Assembly (NCBI GenBank): GCA_029961685.1
Contig: JARWKL010000016.1
Span: 13,274,157 to 13,338,156 of the forward strand
DNA from: Aristolochia californica
Taxonomy: Eukaryota > Streptophyta > Magnoliopsida > Piperales > Aristolochiaceae
DNA: 64,000 bases
Reading direction: 5' to 3'
Shown here: positions 30,325-42,221 of the stretch, one piece after another
Layout: each line of letters starts with the position of its first letter
Position numbering within the stretch: the first letter of the stretch is position 1
Translations under genes and position numbers: made by a program
Notes under the pieces: model-generated
Told to the model about the DNA's origin: nothing
The model's input: the letters and a program-made list of their open reading frames with translations, nothing else
Database searches by the model: none

Positions 30325-32598
30325 TAGAGGTGGCTTCGAACCGAGCCGGCTCGCGAGCTGCTCGAGGTCGACTCGGTACCGGATCAGATCGATTCGGTAT
30401 CCCTCGAGCTCGAGCCGAGCTCTACTGAATCCAGGTTCGGCTTGATGGCTTGTGAGTCAGCTCGTTAATTTAAACGAGTGGCGGGATTTAGGAATTGGAG
30501 GATTTGGGATTTCAGGAGTCTCGGCACCAGAAGAGAGTCGCGTCATGGGACTCTCTTCCATTCCGTCTCTACGATTTCCATGCCATCTTAGCACAATTTT
30601 CTAGCAGAAATCGTGGATTATAGATCAAAATCGCTGTCCGTCAGCAAGGATTCATCAAAAATGGGGGACTGGTATTCATATCACTCGGTCTCTCTCTTCC
30701 TCTTCGATTCCTCACCTTCCTCGCCAACTAGACGAAAGAGACGGTCCGACAGAAGGAGGTAAGATTTTTATTTAATCTTCTATTTTTTTTTCGCCGACCA
30801 ACCCTTCAAAAGCTCTAACTCTCGCAAGTTTTTTTCAGTATCATCCAGATGTATGCAAGGTGAACAACTGCCGCGTTCAGTTTCATTGGAACAACGAAGC
30901 TTATGATGTAAGTAATTAAAAAATACCCCCTTTCTCTCCAAGTTTTAATCCATTCCCTTGTCTTCCTTCCACAAAATCAGAAAGATCGATTACTAATTTC
31001 TTCTAGCGACCCTTTTCTGTGTTCAGATGGTGATGAGCAATTTGAGGGAATCAGATGAAGATGAATCGTATTCTTACAACACCAAAAACTACTAATACGT
31101 GGATGGTTGCGACGAACCCTTCAGGGGAATGAACGATCCGAGCTTGGATTTATGGGAAGAATGGATGGGTTGGGAAGGAGCCGGAATCCGAGACAACTCA
31201 TCTCACATCAACCCTCACATCTAATTCCTTACATCATCATCTTCTTCTTTGATTTTCTTCTTATTCTGTGAATTTCATCGCCGCAAAAGGAAGAGGTTGT
31301 TGGAATTATTTTCCTAATCCGCCTTTTTTTTATGTGCATTGATGTGATAATTACCTCTCCTCTATGAATGTTAAAGGAGATCAAATGTACATAAAACTCT
31401 TTCTTAATCTTAGAACTTTTATTTTAATTGTCTGTATCAGTTGTTTTGGTTGTGTGGCCGTCTGGGCCGTTGATTTTTTTTCTTCTTCTTTTTGCACTTA
31501 AAAGAATTTAACTTATTTTTTGTTCCTCTGGCACAATAGAATATGCCTTAGGAGGATGAATCATCATGAATGTGAAGATTTGTGGAAAGGACTCTAAAAA
31601 CAAACTCTTTAATAATTAAAAAATAAAGAGTGGAGTAAATATACTTCTTAGGTAGGTGAAAAGGAATATACTTGTTATAAATATGTGACTCTTACCTCAT
31701 TCAAGAATATTTGCTTGCTTATGTACACAGTAATCTTGTTGTAATCTTGATTCATATTAATATGAACCTACATTTGGTTGGTGATTGGATTTGGACTTTT
31801 GAACTATAGGTTCATATTAATAAAGACTTTTAATAGTTACTTTTAACTGGTGGATGTGGCCAGTGGTCACCAAAGTTCAAACTCCTTCCCCTACCTGAAG
31901 ATTCTTTTTTTCTTTTTTTTCTTTTTTTGGATTATAGGTTTTCAACAAATTTTCACTTTAAAATCTTATTAAAGTCCTACTTGAAAGTCACATACACGAC
32001 TTAACAATGTGGACTTAAAACATTGTCAGAGATGAACGTCTGATGCCCTCCTTTTTTTGTTCAGTTGGTGAAAAGAACCTGCCAGCATGAATGATTGTCC
32101 AAAACAATATTTTTCTAAGAAATTAAAAGTGAAGGCTCCTAAACAAGACCCTATTTTTTAGGGTACGTTTCTAGAGAGATAATACTTTTTTCTAAGAATT
32201 AATTTCTTTCTACCTAGAATATATTTCCCAAGGGGCACTGGACAAAGTGACCCAATATATCTTTTTCAAAAGTGAAAATCAGATGGGAATTCATATTGGC
32301 CCTCATGCCCAATCTTATACAGGTATTATATACATAGGTTATGCCCAATTTTATGTAAAGGTTATGCCAAATTTTATGTAAAATATATGCATAATTTTAT
32401 ATAAAATTTATTTTGATATATATTTTTTGAAAAGTTTTAAATGTATGTTGAAGCTCGAGCTCAGCTCGAACTCGGTAAAAATTATTGGGCTCGAGCTCGA
32501 TAAAAAATTTAGGCTCGAGTTCGAGTTTGAAATATTTAAATCAAATTCGGCTCGAATATAGGCAGGTTTGGGCTCGGCTCGGCTCGATGCCACCCCTA
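30325..32598. mobile_element. Non-autonomous hAT transposon carrying a DnaJ gene fragment
   Basis: The 8-bp duplication GGCATCGC flanks it perfectly (30317-30324 and 32599-32606). Imperfect terminal inverted repeats start TAGAGGTGGCTTCGAACCGA on the left and TAGGGGTGGCATCGAGCCGA on the right. Subterminal clusters of 'gagctcgagc' follow. These are hAT hallmarks. There is no transposase frame in its 2274 bp, but a host-gene fragment with introns occupies 30660-31223. It splits an older sequence that reads through when the element is removed. Confidence 0.9.
30660..31223 (+). pseudogene. Captured chloroplast DnaJ (J8/J11-like) gene fragment
   Basis: An exon-like stretch at 30840-30907 reads YHPDVCKVNNCRVQFHWNNE AYD. 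It contains the end of helix III of a J domain in the form typical of small chloroplast J proteins. A GTAAGT donor at 30908 and a TTCAG acceptor near 31025 flank an intron. The next exon reads MVMSNLRESDEDESYSY, a stop in [26 protein letters not shown] and SSHINPHI with its stop at 31223, which is the conserved C-terminus of that subfamily. A preceding 33-codon exon (30660-30758, MGDWYSYHSV) does not look like the usual J-domain start. The HPD motif is present, but helix I-II is absent, so a working J protein is unlikely. Confidence 0.7.
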
Positions 32599-33883
32599 GG
32601 CATCGCTATTCCTGTCAAAAGGACAACAAGGATTGCTGCAACTATCTCAGCTGCCCCAAGGCGATGACCATTAGCTCCCTTTGTTGAAGACAATGAATAA
32701 GCCTCTAAAAACATGTGTAGAGCCCAATAGCAGTGTTGTCCATGAAACTATCCAGAAATTGATTTGTGTTCTATCTACAGTATGAAAAATAATTCTCCCT
32801 ACTATATTTGCCACCATTTCTAGAAAAACCCAACTGCAAAGCATAAAAATCACTGTTTTCAACAGTGGTTTTTGGTTGTCTAGTAGCAAGTTTTGTTGCA
32901 CTACCACAGTTTTCAACACTGGTTGTTGGCTGTCTAGTAGCAATTGTTGTTGCACTACCACAGTTTTCAACACTGGTTGTTGGCTGGCTAGCAGCAATAT
33001 TTTTTGCACTGCAACAACAGCCTATTTTGTTGGCTGTCTAGCAGCAATGGGTCCTTGGCAAAATAACATTGTTGTTGGTGGAAGAACACATGAGCCTCTC
33101 CCAAATAAAAAACATCATGGACTGCATAAGGCACTGCTAGTTCTACTCTCAGAACTATCAACATTGTTTTCAGCAGTGGCACTATTGGCAGCACTATGTT
33201 TTGCTGTGTCAAAACAGCAGCAACACTGATACGTTGTTTAGACGCTGCCCATAATTTAATAGTTTTCTCGTCAACAGCCATAAAAATCATTCCCCACAAC
33301 ATAACATTCATAATATGACCAAGAGAACCTTCATCATTGAGAGTCTCCCTATCTACCAACGACTTCTCAAAATCAATGGTATTAAGACAATCTTTCCCAA
33401 AGACAACCCCTCTGCCACCTGTGATTTCAATTGAGATGAGATCAATAGCTAGTAATCCATTAAATACACCACGAACAACATCAATTTCCCCCCCATGCAC
33501 AAGCACATTCAAGTCTTGTCTCATTTGGTCAAAGTCAGAATTTTCTAGGAGTTCTCAGCTGCATTATATGTTTCAGTTTGTAGTTGCTGCTGGGGTGCCC
33601 TTATCTTCACTGCAATAGCAGCAGCAATTTTAAATATTAGCATCCTCTGTGCTCAAGAGCTCTACTTAAAAAATGGGACATGCAGTAATAACAGAGAGTA
33701 TTTGTGTTGTTATCCTTGTCCAGCCAGAATTAGCTACATCCTGCAGAAGAGTATCTGTTGTGCCCACAACAACAGATAATTGTGCACCATAAATCACTGC
33801 TGCTACTACTCGTAGAATTATCCGCACTATTTTCAGCAGTGGCACTGTTGGCAGCACTGTGTTTTGCAGTGTCCAAGCAGTGC
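32599..33883. other. Unrecognised segment between hAT and the gag-protease element
   Basis: A 178-codon frame lies on the - strand (33524-32988, MRQDLNVLVHGGEIDVVRGV). I do not recognise it. Related phrases 'cagtggcact.ttggcagcact' occur near 33175 and 33838, so part of the segment is an old internal duplication. It contains the 54-bp tandem repeat listed separately. Confidence 0.3.
32853..33050 (-). repeat. 54-bp tandem repeat, ~3.6 copies, in frame
   Basis: Units at 32853-32906, 32907-32960, 32961-33014 and a partial to 33050 share 'cagttttcaacactggttgt' and 'gtctagtagcaa'. The 54-bp period is 18 codons, and the - strand reading repeats LLLDSQQPVLKTVVVQQ without stops. Confidence 0.85.
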
Positions 33884-35142
33884 TGATGAGAATGCAAAAT
33901 GTCCCATTTTTATCTCTTAATGCTTAGGCTTTTATAATTATTTGGTGCCTAAATATACTCATTATTTTTATATTTTGATTTAGGATGCGAATGGAAGCGC
34001 TAAGTGCAAAACGAAGTTAATTGGGCGATTCTGGACAGTTTCGACATTAATTCGTAATATGGGCATAACTCTCTCATCCGAGCTCGGATTGAGATGATTC
34101 AAGATGATATAGAATTAAAAGGAAACGTTATATAACTTTTATGTTTTACATTTTGACCAATACGGGTTAAATATAGGTCTAAACTTGGCTTGAAGTCACG
34201 GCATGTGCATTGTAACCCAAACTGGATGCACGAAAAGAAAAACCCTAAACGGGGAGAAAGGAAAAGAGAGAGGAGTTTGGCGCCCCAGACCCTAATTTTC
34301 TTTTCTCCAGCTTTTCCTCTCTCTTTTCTCTAGTTTTTCTCTTTATATTTCTTCATGGCTCTGCGTGGCTAAACTTTCAGACTTGGTCAAAGGAAACTGA
34401 AGCCTCGGTATCAATACAACAGTGAGATCTGATTTATTTTTATCATTCAATTTATGTTTTGACTATCTGATGTTCATCTAAAATTTTCGTTCATGATTGT
34501 ATCGTTTAATTCCTAGGAGGCCTACTAGTTTATTATTCATTTCAATCTACTGCTAGGTTAGATGTCAAATTCGTAATTGTTTGATCTCTCTAACCTGTGA
34601 AGCAATCGAGATTTGATGATTTGTTGCGTCATAAATTATTACATCTTGAGAAGAATGTTGGACTAAATTAATTGCAGCCGCTTGTGCTTGTGTTGTTTAG
34701 CTTCATCGATCTCTCTAATTCTTAAGGTTGCTGCTAGATTAAACCTTTAGCGCTTGTCTTGGGTTGTTTAGTAATTAGGCTTAATTGGATCGCTTGTTCT
34801 CTAATTAACTACAAAAGGAGAGATAGGAAGATAGTTCCAACGGTGAATATTCAAGTGTGAATTGATATATGTTTGCATCGATGATCAGTTGTAGAATTTC
34901 GATGGTGGATGTTGACCTAGACCAAGGTTTGTTCTCTTGATTGATTTCGATTCTTTTAATTTGAATTGTTTCTAAGTTGTTTATTTTTTTTAGTGTTTTC
35001 GTTCTACTCATCCCCCCCCATCCTTGTTCACAGAGCATAAAAGTAGACTAATCACTCTTCGTGGGATCAATCCTTACTCGCTCTACTACATATATTTTTA
35101 GGAGTATAGGTTTTATTTTTGGTTGCCTGCGATAGCACACCA
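33884..35142 (+). repeat. 5' LTR of the gag-protease element
   Basis: The 1259-bp LTR has a C tract near 35010 and 'ttcttcatggctctgcgtgg' at about 34349. It aligns with 39656-40917 throughout. Confidence 0.9.
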
Positions 35143-35449
35143 AATTTTTGTGCCGTTGCCGGGGAGTGATTGTAGTTGATTTTTGTGCTTCTTGTGATCA
35201 TTATTTCGTTCTTGAAATTTTTGAAAAAAAAATCGTTAGTTTTTTTCTTATTACGGTTTTGGCAGAATTCTGACTTTGAAGCCAAATTCCACTGTTTTCT
35301 AGGATTTTTAGAATTTTATTTGTTTTCGTTATTCTAGATTTTTCTTGATTTTTTTTCTTGTTTTATTAGAGTTCCCTTGATTGTTTATGACTGTAACTCG
35401 ATCTTCTAATCAAGGTGATTTGTAGTGCAATCCAGAAATAGAGAGAAAT

Positions 35450-36651
35450 TTGCGTAGGTTAAGGAGAGAAACTCAGAGGAATTCTGAAGAGAACGAGCTA
35501 GCTCTTGATTCCCCATTTGGTAGTGAACCTGATTTAGTGGAGGAGGAAGTCATGGCTGGAAATCGAACTTTGAAAGAGCTTGCAGCCCCAGATTTGAATC
35601 AACCATCCTTATGCATAATGTTCCCCACTTTAGATGCTACTACTACATTTGAATTAAAATATGGACTAATACATCTCTTGCCCACTTTTCATGGTCTTGC
35701 AGGTGAAGATCCTCACAAGCATCTAAAAGAGTTCCATGTAGTATGCACGAGTATGATACCCACGGGGGTAACTGAAGAGCAAATTAAATTACGAGCCTTT
35801 CCCTTTTCTTTGAAGGATTCGGCTAAGGATTGGCTCTATTTTCTACCTTCCAGGAGTATTACCACATGGGGTGAGATGAAGAGATTATTTTTGGAGAAAT
35901 ATTTCCCAGCTTCAAGGGCGGCCAACATTCGGAAAGAAATTTGTGGTGTAAGGCAGCATAACGGAGAGTCCCTACACGAATATTGGGAACGCTTCAAGAA
36001 ATTATGTGCAAGTTGTCCCCATCATCAGATTAGCGAGCAACTGCTTATCCAGTATTTCTATGAGGGCCTTATACCCACTGATAGGAGCATGATTGATGCT
36101 GCTAGTGGAGGAGCTTTGGTGGATAAAACTCCAAAGGCCGCGAGAAACTTGATTACAAATATGGCGGCCAATTCTCAACAATTTGGCACTAGGCTTGAAC
36201 TTCCTTCTAAGAATGTTAATGAGATAAATATTTCCTCCCTTGAACAACAAATTACGAGTCTAACTTCTCTTGTTCGTCAAATGGATGTAGGTAATATGCA
36301 AACAGTGAAGGCTTGTGGGATTTGTTCTTCAGTAGGGCATCCAACCGATATATGCCCAACTATTCAACAAGAGCCCACTGAGTAAGTGAATGTGGCAAGT
36401 GGTTTTCCTGGAAAACCGCAAAGGAAGTATGATCCCTATTCAAACATGTATACATGGGATGGAGGGATCATGCCAACCTTAGCTATGGGAATCCACAAGT
36501 TAATCAGCCTGCGACTAAAAATCACCCAAGCTACCAGCAATATAGGCTGCCGTATCCCCCTAGACAACAACCGGGCAAAACTTCCAATTCTGGTATGTCT
36601 TTAGAAGATATTGTTAAACCTCTTTCCAATAATAATTTGCAATTTCGATAG
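35450..36651 (+). pseudogene. Gag of the gag-protease element
   Basis: The 311-codon frame at 35450-36385 starts near RRLRRETQRNSEENELALDS. It contains the gypsy gag core FPFSLKDSAKDWLYFLPSRS, TTWGEMKRLFLEKYFPASR, GESLHEYWERFKKLCASCPH and LLIQYFYEGL. A zinc-knuckle-like CGICSSVGHPTDICP is near 36310. A TAA/frame change at 36385 separates the proline- and glutamine-rich C-terminal part that continues to 36651. Full coding would need readthrough, so this copy is damaged. Related gag is common to Athila/Tat polyproteins. Confidence 0.8.
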
Positions 36652-36675
36652 GAGACAAGGGCCAGTATTCAAAGT

Positions 36676-37785
36676 TTGGACAATCAGATGGGTCAGATGG
36701 CAACTGCAATTAGTCGGCTAGAGGCACAAAATTCGGGGAAATTACCCTCTCAAACAGTAGTAAATCCAAGAGAAAATGCAAGTGCAATCATTTTGAGAAT
36801 TGGTAAAGAAGTTGAGATTCCGGTAAAGGCAGCCCCTGCATCGTTGGAGCAAGAAAAGGAGAAAGAAGTCGTGGGAGACAGGAACATTCCAGATGATGTT
36901 GATGTACCTAAGCGTAAGTTTCCACCTCATTCTGATTATAAACTAGTTCCTCCTTTTCCTCAGGCTTTGGTAGATTCTAGAAAAGATGAGCAAAATAAAG
37001 ATTTATATGAGACTTTTTGTAGATGTGAGGTAAATATTCCACTTTTAGATGTTATTAAACAAGTACCTCATTATGCTAAATTCCTGAAAGAACTGTGCAC
37101 AATTAAAAGGAAACAAAAACTTAAAGGATGTGACAAGGTGAGAGTAGGGGAGAATGTTTCTACAATTATTCAAAGAAAACTCCCTGCGAAGTGCAAAGAT
37201 CCAGGTATGTTTACTATCCCTTGTAAGTTAGGTAACATCATATTTGAGAAGGCCATGATAGATTTAGGAGCTTCGATTAATGTCATGCCATATTCTATAT
37301 ATGCTTCTTTGAAACTTGGACCTTTGAATAAAACTGGTGTTGTAATTCAATTGGCTGATAGATCTAATGCCTATCCTAAGGGTGCAGTTGAGGATGTTCT
37401 TGTGCAAGTTAATGATTTGATTTTCCCTGTTGATTTCTATGTGCTTGATATGGAAAATGGTGACCAAACTGCTCCTATTTTGTTAGGAAGACCATTCTTA
37501 AAGACATCCAAGACTAAGATAGATGTTCATAGTAGCACACTTACCATGGAATTTGATGGTGAAATTGTTAAGTTTAACATTTATGATGCCATGAAATATC
37601 CTGGTGATGATAACCCTGTTTATTTTATTGATGTGATTGATTCTTTCACACAGGAAGTTTTTGAACTTGATGGAAAAGATGAATTGGAAGTTGCCATTAG
37701 TAAGCATCTTGAGAAAGAGAATGAGGAGTTAGCCTTGAGTTCTGATTTGCAAGAAACTGTTGTAGCGTTGAATGATATTCCATAG
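36676..37785 (+). CDS. Aspartic protease region of the gag-protease element
   Basis: A 369-codon open frame begins MDNQMGQMATAISRLEAQNS (end of gag) and runs through a linker (PPFPQALVDSRKDEQNK, VNIPLLDVIKQVPHYAKFLK). The protease follows: FTIPCKLGNIIFEKAMIDLG, with the catalytic block AMIDLGASINVMPYSIY. It ends with the flap/C-terminal block VDFYVLDMENGD..PILLGRPFL. The catalytic aspartate is present (DLGAS). After the protease the frame stops at 37785, where RT would normally begin. It is unbroken, so it is either recently mobile or preserved by chance. Confidence 0.75.
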   Translation: MDNQMGQMATAISRLEAQNSGKLPSQTVVNPRENASAIILRIGKEVEIPVKAAPASLEQEKEKEVVGDRNIPDDVDVPKRKFPPHSDYKLVPPFPQALVDSRKDEQNKDLYETFCRCEVNIPLLDVIKQVPHYAKFLKELCTIKRKQKLKGCDKVRVGENVSTIIQRKLPAKCKDPGMFTIPCKLGNIIFEKAMIDLGASINVMPYSIYASLKLGPLNKTGVVIQLADRSNAYPKGAVEDVLVQVNDLIFPVDFYVLDMENGDQTAPILLGRPFLKTSKTKIDVHSSTLTMEFDGEIVKFNIYDAMKYPGDDNPVYFIDVIDSFTQEVFELDGKDELEVAISKHLEKENEELALSSDLQETVVALNDIP

Positions 37786-39655
37786 TTACAACATTCAGGT
37801 AATGTTCTTTATATTGAGTAACCAGTTTCTAATGAGAGGCCTTTACCCTCTGTTTTGCAGGCTCCCACTCCAGATTTGAAGCCTCTCCCCAGTCACCTCA
37901 AGTAAATTTTTCTTGGAGATGGAGGAACGTTACCAGTGATCATCTTCAGTAAACTTAGTGCACCGAAAGAAGAAGAGCATGTGCAGGATGAACTTCATTT
38001 GTAGGAAACGTTCCCTGATGAGCAATTGCTCGCCGCGAGTGTGACATTACCTTGGTATGCAAATATTATAAATTATTTGGTTATTAACATGTTACCTCCT
38101 GGTTGTCTAGGGCTCAAAGAGATAAGGTCAAGAGTGATACAAAATACTATGTGTGGGATGACCCATAATTACAGAAGCATTGAGTCGAGCCAATGACAAT
38201 AAACAAAGGCGCTACTTGGGAGGCAACCCAAGGGGAGTTCGTTCATTTTTCTCTTTATTTTTGCATTCATATTTTGGTTAATTATGCCTTCTCTTTACAT
38301 TTCACCTTACATTGGGGACAATGTAAGTTCTAAGTGTGAGGGAGGGGATTTAGGTTGTGTTTCTGAAGAAAAAAAATCCAAAAAAAAAGTTTTCTTTGTT
38401 TTTGTGGTTTTTAATGATTTTTGCTTGTGTATGTCATGAGCAAGATTAAATTAGGCTCTTGAAAGATTCATAACATGATTGAATAAGTAATCTTCCAACT
38501 GAGAATGAATTAGTCTAGTTATTTTCTTTGAGGATGGTAGTGACTAAATTTGGTAGACAAAAACCAGTATGATTTTGAGCCTTTAGACTGACACATCCAT
38601 ATCAGTCTCACTATTTACTTTCATGAGAGATATTCTTCCATTGATTTGTTTCTCTAGAACTTGCCTTGATTCTCTTTGAGGTTACATTGACACATGCATG
38701 AATGAACATGATTAAGGCCCTCTTTTTTATAAGCTACATAAGCCAAACAACCTACCTTGTAATTAATTTTTACCTTTTTTTGAACCCCTTTGAGCTTTAT
38801 TATTATTTTTTGTGTGCCACTTTACAAGCTTTAAACCTGAAAAAAAAAAAAAAAACCTTTACCCAAGCCGTAGAGCTAGTGGAGCATTGTTCATGACTAT
38901 GGTTCGTGTGGGTGTGCAAGAAATAAGTGTGGGGGTGTCTGGATTTGTGGTATGGCAATGAGATGTGAAATGGAACATGTTTTCATCCTAAATTCATGAG
39001 TTCCATTGTTAGTAAAAAAAAATGAAGAGAAAAAAATAAAGAAGAAAGGAAGTGATGGAGGGAATGGCTTTTAAAGCTACAAACTATCAGTGTTCATAAT
39101 TCCTCCTAAAATTCCAAGAAAGGGGTTTATTTATATGAGATAGATACAAATTGAAGAAGATGCTGAGTGGAGTGATTGGTTTTACACGTCTAATATATTT
39201 GAGTTTGAGTTGATTCATTTTTGCTCCACTAGTTTCGATGGCTTTTGAGCTACATTCCCAAATATTTCCCACCTTGATGCTAAACCCCGTTACAACCCTT
39301 CAAAAGTCCTTATGATTTGTGTTATGCATGTGACCTGAGTGGTGGAGAATGAGAAGATATGCAAGCCTATGGTAGATCATTTGCATTGGAATGAATTTAG
39401 AGAAACACATACCCTACAAACACATGAGAGTCAAGTGTTTATTTTTGTGAGGGTCTACTTATTTAGTTTGCTCCATCTTTGAATGAAAATTCTTACTAAG
39501 TAATTCTAAGTTGTTTAAGAATTTTTTTTCATGATATGTTATGATTTTTGAAGAGCTTGGTTGTTTTTTGTTGATGGCGTTATAGCGTTGGTGTTTTTGG
39601 GAAAGTGAATTTGAGTTTTGACCGAGGACGAGCAAAAGCTAAATGTGGGGGAATT
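37786..39655 (+). other. Non-coding 3' interior of the gag-protease element
   Basis: About 1.9 kb with no RT, RNase H or integrase signature on either strand. The text 'cattggggacaatgtaagtt' near 38310 and 'tgtgggggtgtctgg' near 38930 is typical of the long untranslated region before an Athila/Tat 3' LTR. Confidence 0.6.
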
Positions 39656-40917
39656 TGATGAGAACACAAAATGTCACATTTTTATCTCTTAATGCTTAGG
39701 ATTTTATAATTATTTGGTGCCTAAATATACTCATTATTTTTATATTTTGATTTAGGATGCGAATGGAAGCGCTAAGTGCAAAACGAAGTTAAATGGGCTA
39801 TTCTGGAGAATTTCGACATTGATTCGTAATCTGGGAATAACTCTCTCATCCGAGCTCGGATTGAGATGATTCAAGATGATATAGAATTAAAAGAAAACTT
39901 TATATAACTTTTATGTTTTACATTTTGACCAATACGGGGTGAATCTAGGTTTAAATCTGGCTTGAAGTCGCAGCACGTGCACTATGACCCAAACCGGATG
40001 CACGAAAAGAAAAACCCTAAACGGGGAGAAAGGAAAAGAGAGAGGAGTTCGGCACCCTAGACCCTAGTTTTCTTTTCTCCAGCTTTTTCTCTCACTTTTC
40101 TCTAGTTTTTCTATTTAGATTTCTTCATGGCCCTGCGTGGCTAAACTTTCAGACTTGGTCAAAAGGAACTGAAGCCTCGGTATCAATACAACTGTGAGAT
40201 CTGATTTATTTTTATCATTCAATTTATGTTTTGAGTATCTGATGTTCTTCTGAAATTTTCGTTCATGATTGTCTCATTTAATTCCTAGGAGGCCTACTAG
40301 TTTATTATTCATTGCAATCAACTGCTAGGTTAGATGTCAAATTTGTAATTGTTTGATCTCTCTAACCTGTGAAGCAATCGAGATTTGATGATTTGCCGCG
40401 TCATAAATTATTACATCTTGAGAAGAATGTTGGACTAAATTAAATGCAGCTGCTTATGCTTGTGTTGTTTAGCTTCATCGATCTCTCTAATTCTTAAGGC
40501 TGATGCTAGATTAAACCTTTAGCGCTTGTCTTGGGTTGTTTAGTAGTTAGGGTTAATTGGATCGCGTGTTCTCTAATTTGCTATGAAAGGAGAGATAGGA
40601 AGATAGTTCCAATGGTGAATATTCAAGTGTGAATTGATATATGTTTGCATCGATGATTAGTTGTGGAATTCCGATGGTGGATGTTGACCTAGACCAAGGT
40701 TTGTTCTCTTGATTGATTTTGATTCTTTTAATTTGAATTGTTTCTAAGTTGTTTATTTTTTTTAGTGTTTTCGTTATACACAATCTCCCCCCCCCCCCCT
40801 CGTCCTTGAGCATAAAAGTAAACTAATCACTCTTCGTGAGATCGATCCTTACTCGCTCTACTACATATATTTTTAGGAGTATAGGTTTTATTTTTGGTTG
40901 CCTGCGACAACACACCA
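39656..40917 (+). repeat. 3' LTR of the gag-protease element
   Basis: 1262 bp, matching the 5' LTR except for scattered substitutions and a run of 13 C near 40787. It ends CACACCA at 40917. Confidence 0.9.
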
Positions 40918-42210
40918 AGCGTCGTACAATCCAACAATGCATTGGATTGAGCTGGAACAATAGGTAGAACTTCCATTCTTCCAATAAACACCGCTATGCT
41001 GGTGGCATAAAGATGGACCTACAAGTTTTTTGTTTTCTATTTTTTTCTGTTGAGTCCATTTCTGCATTGCCACAACAGCAACAACTAAAGTCCAGACCGA
41101 TAATCCAACCAATCTATCTACTTGAGCCCCTGTCCTTTGCCTTTCTCTCTCAACCTCTGAATGACACATTGAGCTTCTTCTGATCTCTTTTCAACCAACC
41201 CAATATAAGTAGCAACAATTGGTGAATGCCCAACCTCCAACATCTCAATGCAAAACCCAATCCCATCTTCCTTCTGCTTCCCTTTACACAATCCTTTAAC
41301 AAAAACTGTATAGCTGAAAGCATTGGGAGATATACCATTGTTCTTCATTTTCTGAAAACCCCTTTTTCATCTTCAAACTCTAGTGCCTTGCATCAGCCTT
41401 CCACCATAGCTGTATAGATTAAAATTTCAGGGATTGTACCCTTCTTACGCATTAACCCAAATAGCTTCATAGCTTTTTGAATCAAACCGTTCTTGCATAG
41501 GCCATCTAGCACTGCAACGGCATTGGGGATGAGCCCCATTTCTTTCATTTTCCTAAAATTCTTGTCAACATCTTGAGATGATGGATTCGGTGAGGCAGCT
41601 ACATGTAGTTCAAAGTCTTTGGTGGAATTTTCTTAGAGGGAATTTGTTGTCGTCTGGTCACAGTGTTTTTCATTACCAAGTTCAAGTAAATGCACCTTCG
41701 AATCTATACGAGCAGCATCCATATCATCCAAAAAAATATAAGCACTTCAATCTCGTATTCAGAACTCCCACTGAATTGAAACATTTCCACAAACAGTGCC
41801 CAAGCATCAATTATGGAACCCAAAAAATAAAGCCCAACTTTGCCAAATTGATAAGGAATGGGCTCACGACTGCTATACTCAATAGTAGAAAAATAAAACA
41901 ACATCCAAAAACATTTTCAATCAATCACGACATCCCCAAAAAAAATCAAATAGAAATTCATACACACAAGCCGGAATTCCACCATACAACTGCCCGTCAT
42001 CGTCCTTTTTCCCTATATTCCCGAAAGATTGAATAAAATTAACATGTCGCAGAGACTTACCCCAACATTTTTGAAAATTGGGTTTCTGCTGTTCTGCCTA
42101 GAGGTAGATTGAGAGTGAGAGCTATTGCCTGGACGCCAACTCCCATCGGAATTTTGTCTGACGGAGCCGACGGAGTCTCCTCTTTCTTCGATGGTGAGCA
42201 TCAGCCCTTT
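40918..42210 (-). pseudogene. PPR protein pseudogene (P-class, At4g38150-like)
   Basis: From about 41577 down the - strand reads SQDVDKNFRKMKEMGLIPN, AVLDGLCKNGLIQKAMKLF, GLMRKKGTIPEILIYTAMVE, a stop, then after a frameshift NNGISPNAFSYTVFVKGLCK and EMLEVGHSPIVATYIGLV, then EKRSEEAQCVIQRLREKG. These are successive 35-residue PPR motifs whose order resembles Arabidopsis At4g38150. Upstream, 42201-42075 reads VRQNSDGSWRPGNSS and ends in a GTAAGT donor, a plausible first exon. A TGA for tryptophan and at least one frameshift show it is dead or badly damaged. PPR proteins of this class bind organelle RNA. The gag-protease element ends against its 3' side. Confidence 0.7.
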
Positions 42211-42221
42211 GGGGCTTCGCC

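Larger units (their letters stand above)
33884..40917 (+). mobile_element. Gag-protease-only LTR retrotransposon, Athila/Tat-like (TR-GAG type)
   Basis: LTRs at 33884-35142 and 39656-40917 are about 95% alike, start TGATGAGAA and end CACACCA. The primer site (tgtgccgttgccggggag from 35149) fits the tRNA-Asp type used by Athila/Tat gypsy elements. The polypurine tract gtgggggaatt precedes the 3' LTR. Between them are gag and an aspartic protease only; 37786-39655 has no RT, RNase H or integrase motif. The flanking five-mers agctg-like pair (agtgc/agcgt) match poorly. This is a non-autonomous element of 7.03 kb. Confidence 0.85.

Noticed and set aside
32876..33229. 117-codon plus-strand cysteine-rich frame resembling a small secreted peptide
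   Set aside because: It is produced by the 54-bp tandem repeat read on the other strand and has no signal peptide.
35450..37785. Full Athila/Tat element with pol
   Set aside because: No RT, RNase H or integrase motif is found in any frame between 37786 and 39655.
41578..42036. 152-codon plus-strand frame
   Set aside because: It is antisense to the PPR pseudogene region, which carries recognisable PPR motifs on the - strand.
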